Assembly: GCF_009767585.1 (NCBI RefSeq)
Contig: NZ_WSNW01000001.1
Span: forward strand, 1,518,090-1,582,089
Length of the DNA: 64,000 nucleotides
Direction of reading: 5' to 3'
DNA from: Coprobacillus cateniformis
Lineage (GTDB): Bacteria; Bacillota_I; Bacilli_A; Erysipelotrichales; Coprobacillaceae
The notes below the pieces were generated by a model, which was given only the letters and a program-made list of their open reading frames with translations, was not told the DNA's origin and did not search any database. Made by a program: the position numbers and the translations under genes. Below, piece after piece: positions 17,892 to 26,784 of the stretch (positions within the stretch are counted from its first letter, which is position 1; the number at the start of each line of letters is the position of its first letter).

Positions 17892-19274
17892 TTAATCAAA
17901 GTTTTTAACAACATCTATTCCATAACACGTGTTACCAGGCCCTTTCCTTTTAGCTTGATACATTGCCATATCTGAAATATACAAAAGTTCTTTCATAGTC
18001 GTAGCATCTTCTCCATAGCAGGCAACACCAATGCTAACATCACATTTGACTTTAGTTTTATTCAGTAACCATGTTTTTTCAAAACGATTGTGAATAAACC
18101 TTGAAAGATTAGTAATATTCATTCTTGTCATACCTTTTCCATGAATTATAGCTACAAATTCATCTCCACCTTTACGATATACACAATCCTTAAGCATTGG
18201 TATTCCTTTAAAGAATTGACTAAGTTCAATCAGAAAATTATCTCCTGCATCATGTCCATAGGTATCATTTATGGCTTTAAATCCATCTATATCAAAAAAC
18301 AAAAGAAACATCTTCTCATATTCTTCTATATGCTCAATGATTTGTTCGCCATCTCTTAATAATTTTCTATGATTTGGCAGACTCGTTAATTCATCATAAT
18401 TTGCCATATATTGAATAAGTTCCTCTTTTTGCTTATTATCTGTAATATTAGCACTACTAACTACGTGGGCAAGACGTCCATCTGTCCAATAAAAAGCAGA
18501 ACTAAATACTCGAAACCAAGATCCATCGAAAGCACGCTGATAATCCCATGTATAAACAGATGATGGTTTTTCATTTCCATCTATGATATGTTTCTGAGGA
18601 CAAAAGTCACATGGTCCAGTTTGACCTGGAAAGAGTACTTCCCAACATTTTCTTCCTTCAAAAACTTCTTTTCCACCATAAGGTATTGCCATTGATTTAT
18701 TTACATAAAGAATATCATGTGTATAAAAATCATTTACATAGATATCAATACCAGTACTATCCATAATGCTCTCATAAGTTGCTTGCATTAATTTGACTTT
18801 ATTTTCACCAATTCTTGTAATTATATATCGAGATATAAGCCCTGTCATAATAAACAAATGACGCTTTTCTTGACTATTTAATTCCCTACTCTCATTATTA
18901 CCTGTAAACACAAGAAATCCTTGCGATTCAGTATTAGTTAATGGAACAATAATCAGATTCTCTGTATGAAAAACATCTAGTATATTAATTTCTGTAGAAG
19001 GTTTATAAGTCACTCTCGTAATAAAATGCATTGATTGATCTACTTTCCCAGGTATTTTAGAAATAGTGTACGAAACTCTATCAGGTAGATTAAATCCATT
19101 ACTATATGTTTCTTTTTTATAAAAAAAGCGTATATCATCTGTTTCATATACAGCTCCGCTTGTAAATGAGAAACGATGACATATAATAGACAAAGCAATT
19201 TCTATTGTACGCTCATCAATTTCATTATCAATTAATAAATCTGTCAATTGATTTATATCTTCATCTTTATCCAT
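17892..19274 (-). CDS. GAF/PAS-GGDEF diguanylate cyclase
   Basis: 460 residues from ATG at 19274, chosen for the GAGGTAAGG site next to it. An N-terminal GAF-like region (about 1-155) is followed by a PAS domain with a paired-cysteine segment (GRKCWEVLFPGQTGPCDFCPQ), resembling the PAS of the protein that starts at 15116, then a GGDEF domain (NYDELTSLPNHRKL, active site YRKGGDEFVAII). It lacks transmembrane helices and the RxxD inhibitory site. Likely makes c-di-GMP in response to a redox or small-molecule signal sensed by the PAS domain. Confidence 0.87.
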   Translation of the reverse strand: MDKDEDINQLTDLLIDNEIDERTIEIALSIICHRFSFTSGAVYETDDIRFFYKKETYSNGFNLPDRVSYTISKIPGKVDQSMHFITRVTYKPSTEINILDVFHTENLIIVPLTNTESQGFLVFTGNNESRELNSQEKRHLFIMTGLISRYIITRIGENKVKLMQATYESIMDSTGIDIYVNDFYTHDILYVNKSMAIPYGGKEVFEGRKCWEVLFPGQTGPCDFCPQKHIIDGNEKPSSVYTWDYQRAFDGSWFRVFSSAFYWTDGRLAHVVSSANITDNKQKEELIQYMANYDELTSLPNHRKLLRDGEQIIEHIEEYEKMFLLFFDIDGFKAINDTYGHDAGDNFLIELSQFFKGIPMLKDCVYRKGGDEFVAIIHGKGMTRMNITNLSRFIHNRFEKTWLLNKTKVKCDVSIGVACYGEDATTMKELLYISDMAMYQAKRKGPGNTCYGIDVVKNFD

Positions 19275-19310
19275 TTTCCTTACCTCTTTTTGATAATCCA
19301 TTATATTCAT

Positions 19311-19601
19311 TTATAAGTGCAACAAATTATAAATAATTACAATATATTCCTATATATTCTCTATTATATCATATGTTTAGATATATATAATTAAAAATTT
19401 TTAATTTTATTATTATGAAATAACACTATTTCCTCGTTTAATAACTGTTAGATTTATTTTTTATTAAATTCTTCATATTTCATAAATATTATGACTTTTC
19501 ATTCTTTGAACTTCTTTCTTCCTCAATAAAAATAAACTTACTTAACTACAAAATCATATAATGAAATCATGAGCACAGTTTTTTATTAATTTTCAGAAGA
19601 T
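19311..19601. other. AT-rich intergenic region without a visible gene
   Basis: Very AT-rich. It must contain the promoter of the PAS-GGDEF gene, but no clear -35/-10 pair or hairpin stands out. Confidence 0.4.
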
Positions 19602-19973
19602 TTATGAAAAGAATAATATTTTTAAAATAAACAATACAATCAAAATCCAAATCAAAATGATTGGAATTCCATAGTACCATTTTTTAGGTTTGCCATCTTT
19701 CCATAAATCCTTAGCTGCATTGTGATTTCTTTCCCATATATTTTTAGGAATCAACTTGATTGTCAATGCTATTAAAAATGGTAAAATAATAATATCATCC
19801 AAATATCCCAAAACTGGTATAATATCAGGAATTAAGTCAATTGGCGAAAGTGCATATATAATAGTAATCATCGCCAGCGTTTTTGCTAACATAGGCATAT
19901 CTTGATCTTTTAAAGATAAGAAGACAGTTGGAATATCTTGTTTTAAATTCTTTGCACGTTCTTTAAAGTTCAT
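19602..19973 (-). CDS. DUF1232 (YkvA-like) membrane protein
   Basis: A 123-residue protein with the DUF1232 signature YALSPIDLIPDIIPVLGYLDDIIILPFLIAL at about 40-70, and a second membrane helix at the C-terminus (YYGIPIILIWILIVLFILKILFF). Function of the family is unknown. Monocistronic, with 280 bases on one side. Confidence 0.82.
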   Translation of the reverse strand: MNFKERAKNLKQDIPTVFLSLKDQDMPMLAKTLAMITIIYALSPIDLIPDIIPVLGYLDDIIILPFLIALTIKLIPKNIWERNHNAAKDLWKDGKPKKWYYGIPIILIWILIVLFILKILFFS

Positions 19974-20072
19974 ATATCCTCCACCATTTCATATGCATAT
20001 AGAAAATTATAATTTATAACTAATCATTTTTAGCTTATGAAATAAAAATTTTTCATTCTGACTTCCTGTAAA

Positions 20073-20261
20073 CTATGAGTTTACTAAGAACTTGAATATT
20101 GTGAAGTCTGAATATTTATTTATAACAACAAATATTCCCCCACCTTCTTCTAATCCAATAGAATAATTATTATCTGAAAATGGCTTATACTCTTTAACCT
20201 TTCCAACAATTTCCTCAATGATTTTAAAATCTTCATTCAAAGATGCATTATTTTTCATCAT
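20073..20261 (-). CDS. Small hypothetical protein
   Basis: A 62-residue reading frame beginning MMKNNASLNEDFKII, with a soluble alpha/beta-like composition (YSIGLEEGGGIFVVINK). I do not recognise a family and no strong ribosome site precedes it. It may be a real small gene or the remains of a longer one; the following 466 bases contain nothing coding. Confidence 0.4.
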   Translation of the reverse strand: MMKNNASLNEDFKIIEEIVGKVKEYKPFSDNNYSIGLEEGGGIFVVINKYSDFTIFKFLVNS

Positions 20262-20475
20262 ATATCGTTTATAAAAATCTCTAATAATTCTAACTTTATT
20301 TTATCATAGAAACTTTATATCACCAATTAAATATACACCCTTTATAAAAGATACCTTCTCTTACTTTTTCATTAGATAGTCATTGTCCTTCTGTTAAGGC
20401 ATATTCTATATTTGCTACAATTTATTCTAAAGGTAGTTAATCTACATATTCGAGATACTTATTAAATAACAATTA

Positions 20476-20503
20476 ACTTTATTTTACAAATTATATATAA
20501 AGT
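20476..20503. repeat. 28-base dyad, copy C of a dispersed element
   Basis: ACTTTAT at 20476-20482 and ATAAAGT at 20497-20503 form a dyad, followed by CTAGTAT. The same 28-base spacing and flank recur at 28831-28858, and a diverged copy lies near 27814-27841. The layout resembles MerR-type operators in which the dyad fills the -35/-10 spacer. The rest of 20262-20728 shows no gene. Confidence 0.4.
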
Positions 20504-20633
20504 CTAGTATACATTTCAATGATATCTATATTTCTATGCTTAGTGCATCAAAATTGTTTAATAATATCTTTTTTGTTGGAAATCATGAAGTTTATCTTTC
20601 TCAAAATCAACATCTAAAATAGCTCTAAACTAC

Positions 20634-20671
20634 AAAAACTGTGAAGATTGAAATCCCAAATCCTCACAGTC
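20634..20671 (-). terminator. Terminator of the PTS operon
   Basis: ACTGTGA (20638-20644) and TCACAGT (20664-20670) pair around a 19-base loop, with T5 next on the minus strand, 58 bases below the last gene of the operon. Confidence 0.65.
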
Positions 20672-20728
20672 TTTTTATAATTTGCATAATTACTAATCAT
20701 GCAAAGCTATTTTTCTTACATTTAAATA

Positions 20729-21217
20729 CTACTTACCTTTAATAGTAATAATATCATCTCCTACTTCATGTACTCCATAGTTCTTATTTATTGTGAAATT
20801 ATCTTTTAATTCAGAAATAGCAAGAATAACGCAATCATCTGCTGCATTTTCTCTAATATAGTCTAAATCCACTTCAAGTAATAATTTACCTTTTTTGATT
20901 CTTTGACCTTGTTTTACAAAGGTTTCAAATCCTTGTCCATTTAAACGAACTGTTTCAAGGCCAAAATGAATGAAAAGACTTGCGCCATTATCTAGTCTTA
21001 TTCCAATAGCATGTTTTGTAGGAAATAAAACCTCAACAACACCATGACATGGGCTATATAAGCTTCCATGTTTAGGTTTAATAACGACTCCATCTCCTAA
21101 TGCCTTTCCAGCAAATAACTGATCAGGAGTTTGTTCAATTGGTAATACATCTCCTTTTATTGGAGATACAATATTGATATTATTTTCATTCTCTTTTTTT
21201 CTATTAAAAAATTTCAT
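20729..21217 (-). CDS. PTS glucose-type IIA protein (Crr-like)
   Basis: A 162-residue soluble EIIA of the Glc family: LFIHFGLETVRLNGQGF carries the phosphorylated histidine and TKHAIGIRLD the second active-site histidine; it ends with the usual ITIKGK-like tail. It accepts phosphate from HPr and hands it to a IIB domain. It is the last gene of the LicT operon, 9 bases after the flavoenzyme, and is the second IIA in this operon; it may serve the IIBC protein or other glucose-family permeases. Confidence 0.9.
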   Translation of the reverse strand: MKFFNRKKENENNINIVSPIKGDVLPIEQTPDQLFAGKALGDGVVIKPKHGSLYSPCHGVVEVLFPTKHAIGIRLDNGASLFIHFGLETVRLNGQGFETFVKQGQRIKKGKLLLEVDLDYIRENAADDCVILAISELKDNFTINKNYGVHEVGDDIITIKGK

Positions 21218-21226
21218 ATTTATCTC

Positions 21227-23116
21227 CTATAAATTTAAAGCAATTGAATGACCTTCAAAAACTGCTTCCATAATTTTTCTTGGTTTAACACAATCACCTA
21301 TCATAGTCACATTTGGTGTAATTCCATAGAAAGATTCTGCTAATATATTTAATGATTTCATTCCTGTACAAACAATAACTTTATCAGCTGGAATTTCTTT
21401 GATAATTCCAGCTTCATTCTTTATGATGACACTGTTATCTTTAACTTCAGTGCATTGCGTATTGAGATAAGTTGTTAAGGATTCACATTTCTCCATAGTT
21501 TGTCTTAATCCAATTTTATATAGCATATTTCCTTGCGTCGCTAGTTCATCACCCAGTTCAATGATTGAAACATTATTTTTATGAATAAGTGATTGTTCGA
21601 GAGCTATCTCTGCGCCCACAGTTCCACCACCAAGTATAATAATATTACCTTTTAATTGATCTTCAATTTCCAAAGCATGAGTCGCACTAATTACAAGTTT
21701 TTTATCAATCCCTTTAATAGGTGGAATAGTTTCACTCGCACCAACTGCTATTATAATTGCATCAGGATTCATCTCCTTAACCATAGAAGGTGTTGCTTCA
21801 CAATGAGTTTTCACTAAGATATCATGTTTTGCTACTTGTGCTTTCAAATGATTATAGAATTTTTTTACATCTTCTTTAAAGAACTCTTTAGAAATATATT
21901 TAAGTTGACCACCTAGTTTTGAGTCTTTTTCTAAAAGAGTAACATCATGCCCTCTTTCACTTGCTGTGATGGCCGCTTTCATACCACCAGGACCACCACC
22001 AATAATGACAACTTTTTTTCTATGAGCAGATGTTGTAAATGTTTTCGGAATAAAGTCTTCATTCATAAATCTAGGATTGACTGAACATCCAACATTACGA
22101 TGATTTGTTGATATATGATAGCATTGTAAACATCTTAAACAAGGAGAGATGTCATCATCCCTTCCCTCCATCGCTTTATTGGGCCAAGAAGGATCAGCGA
22201 TAAAAGACCTTCCAAACGCAACTAAATCTACTTTCCCTTCCGCAATAATAGAATCTGCTTCTTGAGGAGATAATACAGCACCCACTACAGAAACAGGAAT
22301 AGAAACTTCTTTTTTAACCTGTGCTGCATATTCTAGATTTGGCATATGTTCGATAAAGTTTGTCGTAATACAATGTACGTTACCCTCATGATTAATATCT
22401 AATCCGGCGGAGATTTGTACAGTATCAATTAAGTGTTCTACTTCTTTAATAAAAGTTTTAACATCTTTAAATTCAATACTTCCTTCTACCCACTCATTAG
22501 CACTTATTCTCATATCAATAGGAAAATGAGGTCCAACTTTATTTCTAATTGTTTCTAGAATCATTTTTGGAAATTTCATTCTATTTTCTAGACTTCCACC
22601 ATACTCATCTTCTCTTTTGTTAAATAAAGGCGATAAGAATTGAGCAGGTAACCATCCATGCCCAAAGTGCAAGAAAATCATATCGAACCCTACATCCATA
22701 GCATTTTTTGCAGTATTAGCATAGGCATCACAAACTTCTTTCATCATTTGTTCATCCATTGCTTTAACAACGACTCCATCTTTTCTGACTTCATCATGAG
22801 GCCCTACAGCAAAATCTAAAACTCTAGCATATCTCCCTCCGTGGAAAATCTCAATAGAAGCTTTTGCTCCACCAGCATGAATTTTTCTGATTCTTTCCAC
22901 TGTTTTTTCTACTTCATATTTAGAAAACACATCTGGTTCTGTTGGACTAGCAAAACTAGATCTACCATATTCAACAATTGCATGTCCAGCAACAACTATC
23001 CCTGCTCCACCTATTGCCTTTTCTTCAAAAACATCTCCAATCGGTGCAGCGACAATCCTATTTTTAATTATTGTTTGATTAATTTTAATTGGTGTAAATA
23101 AATTTTTATATTTCAT
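21227..23116 (-). CDS. NADH:flavin oxidoreductase of the FadH/BaiCD/enoate reductase family
   Basis: A 629-residue enzyme. Residues 1-340 form the Old Yellow Enzyme barrel (KNRIVAAPIGD, FLHFGHGWLPAQFLSPLFN, REDEYGGSLENR). A [4Fe-4S] cluster motif CLRCLQCYHIS...GC follows near 335-355, then FAD and NAD(P) domains (VVIIGGGPGGMKAA, IIILGGGTVGAEIA). Relatives reduce activated C=C bonds, such as 2,4-dienoyl-CoA, cinnamate or 3-oxo-4-ene bile-acid intermediates. Its place between the PTS genes is unusual; a phospho-beta-glucosidase would be expected. It may act on the aglycone of an imported glycoside, which is inference. Confidence 0.88.
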   Translation of the reverse strand: MKYKNLFTPIKINQTIIKNRIVAAPIGDVFEEKAIGGAGIVVAGHAIVEYGRSSFASPTEPDVFSKYEVEKTVERIRKIHAGGAKASIEIFHGGRYARVLDFAVGPHDEVRKDGVVVKAMDEQMMKEVCDAYANTAKNAMDVGFDMIFLHFGHGWLPAQFLSPLFNKREDEYGGSLENRMKFPKMILETIRNKVGPHFPIDMRISANEWVEGSIEFKDVKTFIKEVEHLIDTVQISAGLDINHEGNVHCITTNFIEHMPNLEYAAQVKKEVSIPVSVVGAVLSPQEADSIIAEGKVDLVAFGRSFIADPSWPNKAMEGRDDDISPCLRCLQCYHISTNHRNVGCSVNPRFMNEDFIPKTFTTSAHRKKVVIIGGGPGGMKAAITASERGHDVTLLEKDSKLGGQLKYISKEFFKEDVKKFYNHLKAQVAKHDILVKTHCEATPSMVKEMNPDAIIIAVGASETIPPIKGIDKKLVISATHALEIEDQLKGNIIILGGGTVGAEIALEQSLIHKNNVSIIELGDELATQGNMLYKIGLRQTMEKCESLTTYLNTQCTEVKDNSVIIKNEAGIIKEIPADKVIVCTGMKSLNILAESFYGITPNVTMIGDCVKPRKIMEAVFEGHSIALNL

Positions 23117-23165
23117 ATTTTACCTACTTTCTATATACAAGGGGAAACTTATGTTTCCCCTTTGC

Positions 23166-23630
23166 TTATTTAATATTAATAATTTTTTCTCCCTCACTAA
23201 TATCATAACCATAACAACAGTTCATATTATATTTTTTTGAATTAGTAACAATGACCATAATTGTAGTATCATAACCTTCTAATTGAACTTGTTTTTGATT
23301 ATAAGACAATAGTTTTTGACCTAATGTAATTCTTTCACCTTTCTGCACATAACTTTTAAAATATTTACCGTCCAAACGTACAGTATCAATTCCAATATGA
23401 ATTAATAATTCCACACCATTATCACTTGTGATTCCAATAGCATGTTTCGTTTTATACAATACAGAAATCACACCACTTATTGGAGCGTATATATCCTCAT
23501 CGGCAGAAAGAATTGCTACACCTTCACCTATTATTCCATTAGCAAATAAAGGATCATTGACATAAATCAAATCAATTACATCTCCTGATACAGGCGATGT
23601 AATTATTTCGTTTGGACTTAAGCTTTTTTT
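23166..23630 (-). CDS. PTS IIA(Glc) domain in the -1 frame of the IIBC gene
   Basis: Encodes a complete EIIA domain (SPNEIITSPVSGDVIDL, TKHAIGITSDNGVELLIHIGIDTVRLDGKYF) with both active histidines. It has no credible start of its own: upstream of the domain the frame offers only ATGs buried in the IIBC coding region, and no ribosome site. It overlaps the IIBC end in the -1 frame, with the switch point at an A7 run (23624-23630). In BglP-type permeases IIB, IIC and IIA are one protein of about 610 residues, the length obtained here by joining the two frames. So this is either made by -1 frameshifting or is a frameshift mutation/sequence error. Confidence 0.75.
   Translation of the reverse strand, partial: KKSLSPNEIITSPVSGDVIDLIYVNDPLFANGIIGEGVAILSADEDIYAPISGVISVLYKTKHAIGITSDNGVELLIHIGIDTVRLDGKYFKSYVQKGERITLGQKLLSYNQKQVQLEGYDTTIMVIVTNSKKYNMNCCYGYDISEGEKIINIK
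23574..23630 (-). promoter_or_regulatory. Candidate -1 programmed frameshift site with downstream hairpin
   Basis: In the IIBC frame the mRNA reads TCA AAA AAA GCT TAA: a slippery A AAA AAA G heptamer directly before the stop. Slipping back one base continues as AGC TTA AGT into IIA. From 19 bases beyond the heptamer a hairpin forms: AATTACATC (23604-23596) with GATGTAATT (23582-23574), plus an inner CCTG/CAGG stem and TAT loop. The spacer is longer than the 5-9 bases usual for stimulators. Confidence 0.45.
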
Positions 23631-24991
23631 GATTGGTTCGTTTTTAACATAAATGCAGTTAATACAAATCCAACAACAACAGAAACGACAATTGCCACAC
23701 AATACCATACAAAACTTTTTGCAGTTAACCATGCTCCAAATGATAAAATACCAGCATATGCAAAGTTAGTTGCAGCTACACCTGTGATACCACAAATGAA
23801 TCCACCAATAGCACCAGCTACTAACATATTCATAATATATTTTTTATCTTTTAATATAACACCATATAGACAAGGTTCAGAAATTCCACATAATGCTAAA
23901 GTAAATGAACTTGATCCAGCTGTTTGTTTCATTTCTTTGTTTTTATCAAAAATCATAACAGCTAAACAAATTCCTAATACAGCATAGTTACCCATACCAC
24001 CAGCAGCAAGACCTGCTTCATATCCTTGAGTCGCTAAAATTCCTAACATGATAGGAGTTACAGCCCAATGCATTCCTACTAGAATAATTAATGAAAATAA
24101 AGCCCCTAATAATGTGCAACTTATAATTGGATAAGCCATAACTGCTTGATATACAGTAGAGATTCCATTAGCAACTAAACTTCCTACTGGACCAAATACC
24201 ATAATCGTTAATGGTACAAATATAAATAAGCAGGCAGCAGGTACAACAATAAATTGTAACGTAGCAGGCACTGTTTTCTTTAACCATCTTTCAAAATAAC
24301 TCATACAGAAAATTGCTAATAAGATTGGGATAAATGAACTGGCAAAATGAAATGCTGGAAAATTAATACCAAATAAATCAGCTTTTTCACCAGCAACCAA
24401 TAAATCAGCAACACCAGGATACATAATACTTGCCCCTAATACTGCAGCAACATATTGATTAGATCTAAAATGTTTTGCTGCTGTAAATGCTAATAAGATT
24501 GGGAAGAAATAAATGAGTGAATAAAAAATAGAATAGAAAGTTTGATAAGTTAAACTATCTGTAGTCATTACACCTAGGTTGGCTAATAAACCAACAACTC
24601 CACTTGCAATACCTCCAGTTGCTAATACTGGAATATATGGAGAGAATACTGTAGACATCATTCTAGTAAAACGATCAAATAAACTTACTTTTTCACTAGC
24701 AATAGTCGTATCTTCATCATCTGCTACTTCACCTTTTCCTGTAATACCAGGAATCGTTAATAATTCATCGTAAACATCAGAAACATGTGTTCCGATTAAT
24801 ACCTGGAATGTTCCTGCACCGATTTGTGTACCTAATACACCATTGATTTTTTCAATTTTAGCTTTATCAGATTTATCTTTAGAGTTTAAAGAAAAACGTA
24901 ATCTTGTTGCACAATGAGTAACGCTTTGAATATTTTCAACTCCACCTAACGCACTTACTATATCTTTAGTAAGTTGTTCATATTTATTCAT
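23618..24991 (-). CDS. Beta-glucoside-type PTS permease, IIBC part
   Basis: A 457-residue membrane protein. The IIB domain (1-90) has the phosphorylated cysteine in VTHCATRLRFSL near residue 26; the IIC domain has about ten helices (for example YIPVLATGGIASGVVGLLANLG, GMHWAVTPIMLGILATQGYEAG and the CGISEPCLYGV substrate loop). It imports and phosphorylates a sugar or glycoside. It overlaps the end of the antiterminator gene by 8 bases, so translation is probably coupled, and stops at an A7 run right where family members continue into IIA. Confidence 0.9.
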   Translation of the reverse strand: MNKYEQLTKDIVSALGGVENIQSVTHCATRLRFSLNSKDKSDKAKIEKINGVLGTQIGAGTFQVLIGTHVSDVYDELLTIPGITGKGEVADDEDTTIASEKVSLFDRFTRMMSTVFSPYIPVLATGGIASGVVGLLANLGVMTTDSLTYQTFYSIFYSLIYFFPILLAFTAAKHFRSNQYVAAVLGASIMYPGVADLLVAGEKADLFGINFPAFHFASSFIPILLAIFCMSYFERWLKKTVPATLQFIVVPAACLFIFVPLTIMVFGPVGSLVANGISTVYQAVMAYPIISCTLLGALFSLIILVGMHWAVTPIMLGILATQGYEAGLAAGGMGNYAVLGICLAVMIFDKNKEMKQTAGSSSFTLALCGISEPCLYGVILKDKKYIMNMLVAGAIGGFICGITGVAATNFAYAGILSFGAWLTAKSFVWYCVAIVVSVVVGFVLTAFMLKTNQSKKA

Positions 24992-25856
24992 GAATCGAAG
25001 TCTCCTTTTTTATTTTTTCTTTTTCTATAATACGATTAATATGAATCATCAGATATAATAGTTCTTCATTTTTTACTTCTTTATTCAATTTATTCATAAT
25101 ATATTTACGAATATTTAAAGTGCAATCATAAATATCTGGATATTTAATAACCATTTGATTAAATAAGTATTCATCATCATTTTCATTTCTTTTTTCATTG
25201 CTTAATAGACTATTTATAAAGAATCTTAAATGCGTCATAAGTCTGTTATAATTCATATCAGTTTGATCAAATTCTATTTTAAAATAGAATTGAATAATCT
25301 TAACAATTCCTTGAATAATATCAGCAGCTTTTAAAGAGTTATCTAAATGATTTTTATGATCTTCGGCATTAAAATAATGTATTGCTAAAGTTCCTGCTTC
25401 ATCTACTGGTAACTCTATACCTGTATCTTTTTTAATAATACTTAAAGTATTAAGAGCAGCTTTATATTCATTAGGATAAGTTCTTTGAATTTCCCATATT
25501 AAGTCATTTTTTATAAATAAATTATCTTGAGCTCTAACTAATGCATAATTTATATGGTCCATGACAGCAATATAGATACTACTATTGAACTCAATGTTAA
25601 GATCTGATTCAGCTTGTTCAACAATTTTGTAAGTTAAATCTACATATTCAGTTGATATTTCATTAAATAGAGTTTCAAAGTTAGAACTTTGTTTTTTGTT
25701 TGTAGTAAAAATCTTACCAATTTTAGTTTCGTCTAAAGTATCTCCATGCTTCTTTTGGAAACCAATACCTTTACCAAAGATAACAGCTTCGTCGTCATCT
25801 TTGTAGACTAATACTACATTGTTATTAAATACTCTTTTAATCTTCAAGCGAATCAT
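24984..25856 (-). CDS. licT: BglG/LicT-family transcriptional antiterminator
   Basis: A 290-residue protein: RNA-binding CAT domain at 1-56 (IKRVFNNNVVLVYKDDDEAVIFGKGIGF), then two PRD domains with the expected phosphorylation histidines (MDHINYAL and AIHYFNAED in PRD1; MTHLRFFIN and MIHINRI in PRD2). When dephosphorylated by an active permease and activated by HPr, such proteins bind a RAT hairpin and prevent termination. A RAT and overlapping terminator lie 22-108 bases upstream, so it controls its own operon. The gene symbol is a family assignment. Confidence 0.92.
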   Translation of the reverse strand: MIRLKIKRVFNNNVVLVYKDDDEAVIFGKGIGFQKKHGDTLDETKIGKIFTTNKKQSSNFETLFNEISTEYVDLTYKIVEQAESDLNIEFNSSIYIAVMDHINYALVRAQDNLFIKNDLIWEIQRTYPNEYKAALNTLSIIKKDTGIELPVDEAGTLAIHYFNAEDHKNHLDNSLKAADIIQGIVKIIQFYFKIEFDQTDMNYNRLMTHLRFFINSLLSNEKRNENDDEYLFNQMVIKYPDIYDCTLNIRKYIMNKLNKEVKNEELLYLMIHINRIIEKEKIKKETSIHE

Positions 25857-25877
25857 CCTTTCTATTATTTAGGCAAC

Positions 25878-25938
25878 AAAAAAAGCCTAAATAAATAAAA
25901 TTATCCTCACAAATGTGAAAAAAATTATTTACTTAGGC
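25878..25938 (-). terminator. LicT-controlled leader terminator
   Basis: On the minus strand GCCTAAGTAAAT (25938-25927) pairs with ATTTATTTAGGC (25896-25885) with one G-T pair, followed by T7. Its first three bases are shared with the RAT, so RAT folding excludes the terminator. Confidence 0.85.
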
Positions 25939-25964
25939 TTTGCCTGCATTATCAGTAACAACCC
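25936..25964 (-). promoter_or_regulatory. RAT (ribonucleic antiterminator) site
   Basis: The minus strand reads GGGTTGTTACTGATAATGCA then GGCAAAGCC, matching the RAT consensus of the SacY/LicT/BglG class (GGNTTGTTACTG-N-GCAGGCAAAACC). This identifies the operon as antitermination-controlled and induced by the PTS substrate. Confidence 0.88.
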
Positions 25965-25978
25965 TAACAACCATACTT

Positions 25979-25992
25979 TTTAGTGCACTAAA
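25979..25992. promoter_or_regulatory. 14-base palindrome in the PTS operon leader
   Basis: TTTAGTGCACTAAA, perfect dyad, 15 bases upstream of the RAT. It lies near the likely transcription start and could be an operator for a second regulator; the promoter boxes themselves are not clear. Confidence 0.3.
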
Positions 25993-26039
25993 TCAGTATG
26001 TATAAACTAGTTACAAATATTATAGCATATATTTAAGCG

Positions 26040-26323
26040 TTTTCAAGTATTATTTTTTTGAACATTAAATACAAACTGTTACTATTCAATGAATAAAACA
26101 TATGTCAAAGTCCATACATTATGATAATAGTTCTCCCTGAATTGTACCCTCCATTGGTGTTCTCATTTCCTCTAATGTATCTAAAATTTTACTTCATTTA
26201 TTGATATGATATTTCCAAGGTAGACAGTGTTTACAAGTTGACTTCTCTTACATAGATTGCAGATTAATTGCTATTCTATTATTCTAATTAATCTCTTGCC
26301 CTACAAACAGAAGTTTCCAAATC
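26040..26323. other. Non-coding stretch with a decayed gene end
   Basis: No intact gene. On the minus strand near 26200-26130 a short open run reads KILDTLEEMRTPMEGTIQGE and then stops, which looks like the C-terminal end of a lost gene; upstream of it the frame is closed by a stop. Confidence 0.3.
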
Positions 26324-26737
26324 TTATTTGTTAAATACTTCGACAACTTCAAAACGTTCAAAAGTAATAGGTGTTTGTTCTGTAAAAGTATAACCACGTT
26401 TTATAGCATCTCTCGTCCAATAGCGTATATTACCCGTTCTCCATTGTTCAAAGGTTTCGTCCTCACCCTCAAGTTTTACCATATCCCAAGTTAGGTCGCA
26501 AAACTTAACAATTTCAAGATACACTGTTTTTATCACACAGGCTGGGTTGCCATGCCCATCAAGCACCAGTGATAAGTCTCCAACACTTGGTACCTGCTCA
26601 TTTTCCAATACAACGGAAACTGTTGCAGTTTTCTTTCCAGAAAGTACTAGAGCCAAAAGCTCGTCTGCCATTTCAGGATTGTCACCAAATGCAAAACATT
26701 CAAAGTAAGTTTTATTTGTATTTTCTATAGCTTTCAT
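26324..26737 (-). CDS. ASCH domain protein
   Basis: A 137-residue protein of the ASCH (PUA-like) superfamily: ALVLSGKKTATVSV at 30-43 is the family signature, followed by VGDLSLVLDGHGNPACVIKT and a WTRDAIKRGYTF segment. ASCH proteins bind RNA; some hydrolyse N4-acetylcytidine. The exact role is unknown. The start has AGGAGG upstream. Neighbouring genes appear unrelated. Confidence 0.88.
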   Translation of the reverse strand: MKAIENTNKTYFECFAFGDNPEMADELLALVLSGKKTATVSVVLENEQVPSVGDLSLVLDGHGNPACVIKTVYLEIVKFCDLTWDMVKLEGEDETFEQWRTGNIRYWTRDAIKRGYTFTEQTPITFERFEVVEVFNK

Positions 26738-26784
26738 TTACTATTTTATCCTCCTCATATTTAAATTATTACTCTTTCTGTTCT

